Assembly: GCA_005879045.1 (NCBI GenBank)
Contig: VBLV01000088.1
Location: forward strand, 1-5,038
Length of the DNA stretch: 5,038 bases
Reading direction: 5' to 3'
From: Methanobacteriota archaeon
GTDB taxonomy: Archaea; Thermoplasmatota; Thermoplasmata; RBG-16-68-12
Below the pieces are notes generated by a model. That model saw nothing but the letters and a program-made list of their open reading frames with translations. It did not search any database and was not told the DNA's origin. The position numbers and the translations under genes were made by a program. Shown here piece by piece: positions 1 to 4,739 of the stretch (its first letter is position 1; each line of letters begins with the position of its first letter).

Positions 1-2
1 TC

Positions 3-176
3 GCGGCCCTGTGCAACCGGGACGGGAACGTCTTCGGCGTGCAGCCGCACCCGGAGCGCTGCTTCTTCCGCCATCTTCGTCCGGACTGGACGCGACTTGC
101 CGACGGCGATCCGGTCTATGGGGACGGGAAGGCGGTCTTTGAAGGCGTCCTGCGCTACGTCGAACGACGATTCTAG
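3..176 (+). CDS. purQ: Phosphoribosylformylglycinamidine synthase glutaminase subunit PurQ, C-terminal end (partial)
   Basis: The last 57 codons of a gene that begins before the window. The visible peptide contains GNVFGVQPHPER, the C-terminal catalytic segment of class I glutamine amidotransferases; His16 and Glu18 of the visible part would be the triad residues that work with the nucleophilic cysteine, which lies outside the window. The form PHPER followed by an aromatic-rich stretch, a PDWTR segment and a GDGKAVFEGVLRYVE tail is that of PurQ, rather than GMP synthase or CTP synthase. By family knowledge PurQ releases ammonia from glutamine for PurL, which converts FGAR to FGAM in the fourth step of purine synthesis, in the cytoplasm. 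It ends with TAG at 174-176, eight bases from the stop of the convergent gene. PurS and PurL cannot be seen. Confidence 0.87.
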   Translation, partial: AALCNRDGNVFGVQPHPERCFFRHLRPDWTRLADGDPVYGDGKAVFEGVLRYVERRF

Positions 177-184
177 AGCGATCG

Positions 185-1096
185 CTAGGTCGTGAATGTG
201 GCCATCGTGAACGTTGCGACGGTCGTCCGCGAGACATTGCGCTGATACTCCGGATAGATCCAGAGGAAGGAGGGGACGACTTCATATTGCTGACCAATGG
301 CGAGAGGGGCTCCCGCGTCCGTCGTCAGGCCCCAGGGGAACACCCAGGTCCGGGACTCTCCCGGTGCGAGGATTTCGTCGGCCAGGATTTGGACACAGCC
401 CCACCACCGCGACGAGTTGAACTGAGCGTGACGCGCCTCGTCAAGAACGAGGAACTGCACGAAACATGGGGTGTGGAAATGCATTACGGCGGTCTCGAGA
501 CCGATGTTCGTGAGAATCACGGTGACGTTGGCCGAGTCCCCCGGTCCGTAATTCGTTCGGTCCGTTTTGGCCGTGAAGGCGAGGTTCGGTCCTGAGGCCC
601 CCTGCATGACGAAGATCCTCGTCTCTGCGGAGGGGCCCGGCTTCGTGGACAGGAGGAGGCCCTGGACCCGATACGAGCGGAACGAGAGGACCGGGATGCC
701 GGAGTCGGAAGTCTGGCTCCATGTGAATGTGAAAGCCCGCGTATCTCCGGGCTGAAGCGTCCACTCCGTGATCATGAGGCCGCATCCGACGTGCGCCTGG
801 TGGTTGTATACCGCGGCTCCGTCCACCGAGAGGATCGAGTAGGTGGCTACGCATGTACTGCCGAATCGGATGTCCGCGATTCCGTTCCCTTCGTTCGTCA
901 CCCGGAAGTTGATGACCACGGACTCCCCGGGAAGGTATGTCTCTTTGTCCGCGGCGACGGAGGCCACCAATCGAGCCGCTGGCGTTTCCTGGCTCGAGAG
1001 TGGGGCGGGAGCAAACACGAGGACGGCAACGGGCAACGTGAGGGTCGCCGCGATTGCCACGGCAAGGAGTACCCAGTACGGTCCCATCCGCCGCAC
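185..1096 (-). CDS. Exported protein with two tandem BsuPI-like (Ig-fold) domains, each with a cysteine pair
   Basis: A 303-residue protein. An N-terminal hydrophobic stretch (about residues 6-30) after MRRMGPYW is a signal peptide or signal anchor; no AxA site clearly favours cleavage. Two similar beta-rich domains follow, about 42-165 and 171-301. Each has the same order: a DxxxYxPGxxxxxxxxxTN opening, a cysteine, a second cysteine, a LxPGxxRxxxFxW strand, and a closing Y-x-V. The cysteines are C82/C105 and C211/C234, both 23 residues apart, so each domain probably holds one disulphide outside the membrane. The LxPG...F.W layout is that of BsuPI, the fold of the Bacillus intracellular proteinase inhibitor; inhibition is not shown here. 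Three N-glycosylation sequons (N190, N227, N287) fit an exported archaeal protein. The start is GTG at 1096 or ATG at 1087; neither has a good ribosome binding site. It lies 62 bases after the riboflavin kinase gene and may be cotranscribed with it. Confidence 0.8.
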   Translation of the reverse strand: MRRMGPYWVLLAVAIAATLTLPVAVLVFAPAPLSSQETPAARLVASVAADKETYLPGESVVINFRVTNEGNGIADIRFGSTCVATYSILSVDGAAVYNHQAHVGCGLMITEWTLQPGDTRAFTFTWSQTSDSGIPVLSFRSYRVQGLLLSTKPGPSAETRIFVMQGASGPNLAFTAKTDRTNYGPGDSANVTVILTNIGLETAVMHFHTPCFVQFLVLDEARHAQFNSSRWWGCVQILADEILAPGESRTWVFPWGLTTDAGAPLAIGQQYEVVPSFLWIYPEYQRNVSRTTVATFTMATFTT

Positions 1097-1158
1097 GGCT
1101 TCAGCGAATTACGTCACGGACAATGAAACTGACGGTGTGAAATGCCCGTTGCGGACCC

Positions 1159-1905
1159 TCAAAGGCTCACCATGAGCTCGACGATGTCGCCATCCTTGAG
1201 CCCGAGCGATCCGCGAAGGTAGTGCTTCGAGATTACCTCGAGGACATCCGTGTGATGCGTCCGGATTGGCATGATCACCGCGCAATCCACGTGGCCGACC
1301 GTCGCGAGGAAACACTTCGCCCCGCCGAAGGTCCGTCCCGCGGCGTCGAAGCCCGCGATCTCGATCCCGGGGCTCTCCTGGAGGATCTGCAGCTTCGCGA
1401 GGTCCGGGCCCGCGATTTTCAGGTTCAAAGTGCCTTCGTACGGCTCGAACCAGAGCTTTTTGCGGAATTGGTCTTTGTACCCTTTCTGCCGCATGTAGAA
1501 CGCGCCCTCGCGCAGCCCGCTCGTGACGGCCCCGGAGATCGTCAGCGTTTCCTTGATCTCGAAAATCCGCTGGTAGTCGGCGTACTCCTTCCGCAGCACG
1601 TCTCCACCGCGCGGCGTGAGTCGGATCCGTTGGCGGCGCGTCGCGAGGTCGCGCGCGACCAGTCCGTCTCGAATGAGCTCGAGGATCCGCTGGGAAGCGC
1701 TCTGCTGACTCACGCCGACGAGCTTGCCGAGTTCTCCCGACGAGAGGTTCACGTACTCTTTCGTCCCGCCGAGGAGGGCGATCGCCTTCAGGGTTTCGAC
1801 GTGGTACGGCTTCAACCGCGCGGGGGAGGACCGGCGCGCGCTTATTCCTTCCGCAGGGTCACAAGCCTTCCGCGACGAGATGGTTGCGCGATCGAAGGAA
1901 AACAC
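1159..1905 (-). CDS. ribK: CTP-dependent riboflavin kinase with N-terminal winged-helix domain (DUF120 family)
   Basis: The archaeal enzyme makes FMN from riboflavin using CTP instead of ATP, in the cytoplasm. About residues 33-110 form a winged helix: ELGKLVGVSQQSASQRILEL (58-77) is helix-turn-helix, followed by a basic wing with RIRLTPRG. Residues 118-248 are the kinase domain: ISGAVTSGLREGAFYM, the EPYEGTLNLKI motif (154-164), a CFLATVGHVDCAVIMP strand pair, THH (216-218) and the LGLKDGDIVELMV end. The single-domain Methanocaldococcus enzyme lacks the helix-turn-helix; the fused form is common elsewhere, and its regulatory use is an inference. The frame opens at GTG 1905, giving 248 residues and a 47-base overlap with the PIN gene. 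Family members usually begin near LKPYHVETLK, so the TTG at 1815 (218 residues) is a real alternative. No good ribosome binding site supports either. Two family glycines look replaced (R132 and W152). Confidence 0.88.
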   Translation of the reverse strand: MFSFDRATISSRKACDPAEGISARRSSPARLKPYHVETLKAIALLGGTKEYVNLSSGELGKLVGVSQQSASQRILELIRDGLVARDLATRRQRIRLTPRGGDVLRKEYADYQRIFEIKETLTISGAVTSGLREGAFYMRQKGYKDQFRKKLWFEPYEGTLNLKIAGPDLAKLQILQESPGIEIAGFDAAGRTFGGAKCFLATVGHVDCAVIMPIRTHHTDVLEVISKHYLRGSLGLKDGDIVELMVSL

Positions 1906-2224
1906 GCGGAATGCCCGCGGCCTTCAGTCGGTCGAGGAGCGGCTGGTCGTTCGTCACGACGACCGCCCGTCGTTCCGCGGCGAGGTCGAGGAGCGCATCG
2001 TCCGCGGAGCCGTGACCTTCGATGGTCCGATAGTTTTTCGCGAGCTTCGCCGCGGCGCGCGCGTTCCGGTCGTGGTCCGCCAGCAGGTCCAGTTCTGCCA
2101 ACACCGGTGTCGGAACCGCGATCTCGACGTCGCCGACGACGCGTCGGAGCTCCGCATCGAGATGGACCTGAAACTGGAACGGCATGAGCAGTGCGTTGGC
2201 GTCAAGCAGGACGAGTCTAGGCAC
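1859..2224 (-). CDS. Small PIN-domain protein, Fcf1/UPF0129-like putative ribonuclease
   Basis: A 121-residue single PIN domain, the metal-dependent RNase fold. The acidic residues expected of the active site are present: D8 in LLDANALLMPFQF, E44 in VLAELDLLA, D75/D76 in GSADDALLDLA, and D93 in VVTNDQPL. The ending KAAGIPRVFLRSRNHL is typical of the archaeal COG1412 group (related to the rRNA-processing protein Fcf1) rather than a toxin VapC, and no small antitoxin gene lies beside it. An rRNA or RNA maturation role is therefore more likely than toxin action, but the substrate is unknown. The start is GTG at 2224: homology begins exactly there, there is no ribosome binding site, and a CATATAC element is centred about 27 bases upstream, which fits leaderless transcription. 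The frame stays open far upstream, but that part is antisense to another gene. The gene is first in a minus-strand cluster leading into ribK. Confidence 0.82.
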   Translation of the reverse strand: MPRLVLLDANALLMPFQFQVHLDAELRRVVGDVEIAVPTPVLAELDLLADHDRNARAAAKLAKNYRTIEGHGSADDALLDLAAERRAVVVTNDQPLLDRLKAAGIPRVFLRSRNHLVAEGL

Positions 2225-2247
2225 CGTTTTCGTGCATCGATGCCGAA

Positions 2248-2254
2248 GTATATG
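2248..2254 (-). promoter_or_regulatory. TATA-like element for the PIN-domain gene (leaderless start)
   Basis: On the minus strand the sequence reads AAGGCCATATAC, a purine-rich stretch followed by a TATA-like core. Its centre lies about 27 bases before the GTG at 2224, the usual distance from TATA box to transcription start in archaea. Transcription would begin at or next to the start codon. Confidence 0.5.
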
Positions 2255-2282
2255 GCCTTGGGGTGAGAATCTCGAGGTGCCT

Positions 2283-2290
2283 TTTAAATA
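2283..2290 (+). promoter_or_regulatory. TATA box for the 436-residue membrane protein gene
   Basis: TTTAAATA, preceded by GGTGCC, is a near-ideal archaeal TATA box in an otherwise GC-rich region. Counting about 25 bases on puts the transcription start near 2310-2315, giving a leader of about 45 bases before the ATG at 2357. That leader carries the ribosome binding site at 2343-2352. Confidence 0.72.
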
Positions 2291-2299
2291 CGCATCAAT

Positions 2300-2327
2300 A
2301 CATAGTGACGCTATGTCCATAGTGAGG
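2300..2327. repeat. CATAG/CTATG inverted and direct repeat cluster, candidate operator
   Basis: ACATAG (2300-2305), a five-base spacer and CTATGT (2311-2316) form a perfect inverted repeat. CATAGTGACG (2301-2310) then recurs as CATAGTGAGG (2318-2327), a direct repeat with a 17-base period and one mismatch. The cluster covers the predicted transcription start of the membrane protein gene, just downstream of its TATA box, where a bound repressor would block transcription. The ACAT...ATGT halves resemble pieces of PadR-family operators, although the classical order is ATGT...ACAT. The binding protein is unknown. Confidence 0.45.
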
Positions 2328-2342
2328 TTGTGGCGCCTCACA

Positions 2343-2352
2343 AGGAAGGTGA
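2343..2352 (+). promoter_or_regulatory. Ribosome binding site deciding the ATG 2357 start
   Basis: AGGAAGGTGA, a good match to the anti-16S sequence, ends four bases before ATG 2357. It rules in favour of this start over the upstream in-frame GTG at 2330, which has no such site and would put nine polar residues before the signal peptide. Confidence 0.75.
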
Positions 2353-2356
2353 AAAA

Positions 2357-3667
2357 ATGCGCATCTTGGCGGCGGTGTTGATTGTGGCCGCAATGCTGGT
2401 CCCCCTCGGTCTGATGGGCACGGCCGCGGCTGCGAACCGCAACCTGACCCCGGTCGTGATCGGCCCGATTCCGACGGACCGATTCGATGGCGGGAATCTG
2501 ATTGCGGTGAAAGCGGGAGACGCCCTCTTCGGCGTCCGGTACGGAACGAGCAATCATCTGAACGACATCGTCATTTTCGCGGAGTACAAGCGGTTCCTCG
2601 GCGGCGCGCAGATCGTCGACGGGCAAGGGAACGAGCTCGCGTCCCGCGGCATCCCGGTGTACACGGTGTTGGCGCAGAGCCTCACCCGGTTCATCGAATT
2701 CCGAGAGCGAAACGCCACGGACGGATTTGACCTGACGAGCGTGGATCCGTTCCACGTGCCGCTCACCCAGAATGTGCCGGTGAAGGTGCTGATGCTCCGC
2801 ACGGCGTGGGAGCTCACCGGGCTGACGAACGAAACTTCAGGCGGCGTCACGTATGTGAATTTCACTGTGTCCGCAACGAACTTGGCGTATACCCATGTGC
2901 TCGACAACACGAGCCTCGGCGATGAAATGCTGAACCGCGTCGCGTTCACGTTCCACCTCGTGGTCGGAACGCACGACGTGACCGCGAACGTCCCCTGGTA
3001 CCGGGTGACCGTCGATGACGGGAACCGCTATGACATCACCCATGTCGAATTCCTCGGCTACCGGAACGTCACCGGCCCGGCCGTTGCGATGGGTGCGAAG
3101 TACGACCACCTGATCGAAGGCTGGGACTTCGCATACCCCACGGACCGTCTGGCGCTCGAGACCCACCTGGTGTTCGGGAACTACATCCCCGAGCGCACGG
3201 CGGAATTCATCCACGCGGCGTACATGCGGGACCACGCGGACGACGGGACCCGGATCCTCGGAGACGCCACGCTGAACGCGACGGCGCCGACCCATCCCGA
3301 ACTCTTCACGCGCGATCGGGTGTACTTCAACGACACGTACACGCGTATCGGCCGGTTCCGATGGGCGACGAACGTCACCGTGGACGGCCAGCCCGCCCGG
3401 ATGACGTTCAACCTCCAAGGCGGGGGCCGAATCGCGTTTGGCCATGACGGCGCGTACTTCGTGGGCTTCTGGCTCCGCGGCGCCTTCGTTTACCCGGCAG
3501 GCCAGGTGATCAGTCACGACCCGGAGATCTCGACGGAAGCGTTCGTCGACCTGCCGATCGGCGTGAACCTCACGCCGTTCACGATCCTCGCGGCACAGCT
3601 GGCGGTCGTTGGCATTGCCATGGGCCCCGCCTTGTACCTGCGAGCGAAGGCGAGGCGCCAGAAGTAG
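2357..3667 (+). CDS. Exported, C-terminally anchored glycoprotein-like protein of unknown family
   Basis: A 436-residue protein I cannot assign to a family. It starts with a signal peptide (MRILAAVLIVAAMLVPLGLM, then TAAAA, with cleavage probable near residue 26) and ends with one transmembrane helix (about 408-428) and a basic tail, RAKARRQK. The chain in between should therefore lie outside the cell with only the tail inside. It is rich in beta-type sequence and aromatic residues, and it contains no cysteine. Ten N-glycosylation sequons (N29, N119, N158, N168, N184, N237, N307, N325, N339, N404) suggest heavy glycosylation. The repeated pattern of strands and polar turns could be one large beta-sandwich assembly, but I see no metal site, catalytic motif or internal repeat. 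A surface-layer-associated, binding or sensory role is possible; none is shown. The gene stands alone with its own TATA box, ribosome binding site and terminator. Confidence 0.85.
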   Translation: MRILAAVLIVAAMLVPLGLMGTAAAANRNLTPVVIGPIPTDRFDGGNLIAVKAGDALFGVRYGTSNHLNDIVIFAEYKRFLGGAQIVDGQGNELASRGIPVYTVLAQSLTRFIEFRERNATDGFDLTSVDPFHVPLTQNVPVKVLMLRTAWELTGLTNETSGGVTYVNFTVSATNLAYTHVLDNTSLGDEMLNRVAFTFHLVVGTHDVTANVPWYRVTVDDGNRYDITHVEFLGYRNVTGPAVAMGAKYDHLIEGWDFAYPTDRLALETHLVFGNYIPERTAEFIHAAYMRDHADDGTRILGDATLNATAPTHPELFTRDRVYFNDTYTRIGRFRWATNVTVDGQPARMTFNLQGGGRIAFGHDGAYFVGFWLRGAFVYPAGQVISHDPEISTEAFVDLPIGVNLTPFTILAAQLAVVGIAMGPALYLRAKARRQK

Positions 3668-3670
3668 GCG

Positions 3671-3691
3671 TCTCCCCTCCCGCTTTTTTTT
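3671..3691 (+). terminator. Pyrimidine-rich tract with eight T, likely archaeal terminator
   Basis: Four bases after the TAG of the membrane protein gene comes a C/T-rich stretch ending in eight T (3684-3691). Archaeal RNA polymerase stops at such T runs without needing a hairpin, and none is visible here. It separates this gene from the padR unit. Confidence 0.6.
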
Positions 3692-3788
3692 GGCTCCCGA
3701 ATCCAGACGATGATCGCGTTCCTTGGAGGGATGCAACCGCATGTCCGAACCCGAACAACTGACGAAGATTCGGCTTGGGACCGAAAGC

Positions 3789-3795
3789 CGATATA
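3789..3795 (+). promoter_or_regulatory. TATA-like element for the padR/HAAS unit
   Basis: CCGAAAGCCGATATAG holds a weak TATA core (GATATA) behind a purine-rich CGAAAG that could serve as the TFB recognition element. It is centred about 30 bases before the ATG at 3823, so the transcript would be leaderless or have a leader of a few bases. The core overlaps a TATAGCGAGG sequence (3792-3801) that resembles the repeat upstream of the membrane protein gene. Confidence 0.42.
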
Positions 3796-3822
3796 GCGAG
3801 GCCCGGATACGAGGCGAACCGG

Positions 3823-4170
3823 ATGCCCGAAGTCTCGCCGGAGTGGACCGCGGAGCTGAAGAAGGGCTCGATCCAACTGTGTCTGCTCGCCCTCCTCGCG
3901 AAGGAGGAGAAGTACGGCTTCCAGATCCTCCGCGAACTGCGGGACCGGTCGAACGGGTTCTTCGATCTGAAGGAGGGGACGCTGTACCCGGCGCTCCGCC
4001 GGCTGGAGGAGCGCGGGTTCGTGGAGAGCCGGTGGCAGGAGCCGGAGAGCGGCATGCCGCGAAAGTACTACCGGCTCACGGACCGCGGTCGGACCGCGTT
4101 GGCGGAAGCCCTCGCGATTTGGGACGCGATGACGGCCGGCGCGGAACGCGTCCTGGAGGACGCCCGATGA
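3823..4170 (+). CDS. PadR-family winged-helix transcriptional regulator
   Basis: A 115-residue protein from ATG 3823, the usual size of a short (subfamily 2) PadR. Residues 11-25 (ELKKGSIQLCLLALL) form the first helix and KYGFQILREL the second. EGTLYPALRRLEERGFV (51-67) is the recognition helix with the hallmark GTLYPAL motif, and GMPRKYYRLTDRG (78-89) is the wing. The C-terminal helix (90-113) should give the dimer. The family represses genes by binding DNA as a dimer and releases it on sensing a ligand or partner. The frame is open to a TTG at 3775, but the extra 16 residues do not look like PadR and the TATA-like element falls within them. A weak GAGG (3811-3814) lies eight bases before the ATG. 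It overlaps the next gene by four bases and so is translationally coupled to it. Confidence 0.88.
   Translation: MPEVSPEWTAELKKGSIQLCLLALLAKEEKYGFQILRELRDRSNGFFDLKEGTLYPALRRLEERGFVESRWQEPESGMPRKYYRLTDRGRTALAEALAIWDAMTAGAERVLEDAR
4155..4160 (+). promoter_or_regulatory. Ribosome binding site for the HAAS-domain gene, inside padR
   Basis: GGAGGA lies six bases before ATG 4167, within the last codons of padR. It fixes the start of the downstream gene and allows reinitiation at the ATGA overlap. Confidence 0.65.
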
Positions 4171-4739
4171 CACCGCCGGACGCCTACCTGGAACAGGTCC
4201 GACGCGCGATGTCCGGAATGGAACCGCGGGTGCGGGACGATATTCTCCGCGAGCTGAGGAGTCACATCGCCGAGTCCACCGCGGCGAATGGCGGCAACGT
4301 GAACGCGTCGCTGGCGGCGGTCGGGTCCGCGGAGGAGGTCGGACGTCACTACCGCGAACTGTACGGGTACGGCCGCGCGTACAAGACCCTGTTCGCCGCG
4401 ATCGCGTCCTTCCTCGCTTTCCTTTCCGTGCCGGTCCTTGCGGCCGGAGCCGAGAGCCTGTTCCCGTACGCCTTGTCGATCGTCTTTCTCGTCATCGCGG
4501 CCGCGTGGATCTTGTGGGTGAGCGTGGCTGCCGGTTCGCGGGCGGGAATCCTCGCCGGTTTCGCTGCCATGGTCTCCCGGTTCGCGGCGTTCGGCATCGC
4601 GGCAATCACCCTGGTCGGTGCGGAAACCACCGCGAACGGTCTGGGCCTCCTGATCGTCGTTTCCGTGATGCTCGTGGTCCTCGGATGGATCCCGGGAACC
4701 GCCAAGAAGGCGTGGTCCGCGCCCAGGGCGCAACTCTAG
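4167..4739 (+). CDS. HAAS-domain membrane protein paired with PadR (DUF1700-like)
   Basis: A 190-residue protein. About residues 5-68 form the cytoplasmic helical HAAS/DUF1700-type domain: YLEQVRRAM, VRDDILRELRSHIAE (22-36), and the LAAVGSAEEVGRHYRELYG end typical of the family. Four hydrophobic segments follow, near 74-94, 98-120, 128-152 and 158-176, with a short basic tail. Genes of this kind usually sit directly after a padR gene, and the soluble domain is thought to pass a membrane or envelope signal to the PadR partner. That mechanism is inferred from gene neighbourhood, not from anything in this sequence. The ATG overlaps the padR stop (ATGA), with GGAGGA six bases before. The same frame remains open upstream through padR to 3723, but that part has the arginine- and proline-rich look of a non-coding frame. 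It ends in TAG at 4737-4739, overlapping the stop of the convergent Nudix gene. Confidence 0.82.
   Translation: MTPPDAYLEQVRRAMSGMEPRVRDDILRELRSHIAESTAANGGNVNASLAAVGSAEEVGRHYRELYGYGRAYKTLFAAIASFLAFLSVPVLAAGAESLFPYALSIVFLVIAAAWILWVSVAAGSRAGILAGFAAMVSRFAAFGIAAITLVGAETTANGLGLLIVVSVMLVVLGWIPGTAKKAWSAPRAQL

Noticed and set aside
178..185. GCGATCGC, the cyanobacterial HIP1 octamer
   Set aside because: A single copy in an archaeal window; it is simply the core of the 10-base palindrome between two stop codons.
1222..2187. 321-codon open frame on the plus strand opposite ribK and the PIN gene
   Set aside because: The translation is rich in R, P, E and D with no domain; it is a GC-rich antisense shadow of two well-supported genes.
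1859..2224. VapC toxin of a toxin-antitoxin pair
   Set aside because: No small antitoxin-like gene lies directly upstream or downstream; the neighbour is riboflavin kinase, and the motifs suit the Fcf1-like PIN group.
2225..2755. Upstream extension of the PIN frame on the minus strand into the membrane protein gene (total 298 codons)
   Set aside because: It is antisense to the signal peptide and start of a convincing gene, crosses two promoters, and PIN homology begins exactly at the GTG at 2224.
2837..3742. 301-codon open frame on the minus strand opposite the membrane protein
   Set aside because: Its composition is rich in R, V, H and E, it shows no motif, and it runs across the T-run terminator; the plus-strand gene has signal peptide, anchor and ribosome binding site.
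3710..3796. 28-codon open frame starting at ATG 3710 between the membrane protein gene and padR
   Set aside because: It has no ribosome binding site at a proper distance and no hydrophobic or domain signature, and it ends inside the padR promoter.
3668..3822. tRNA or other structured RNA in the gap before padR
   Set aside because: I find no T-arm sequence, no acceptor stem pairing and no CCA context; the gap is explained by a terminator and a promoter.
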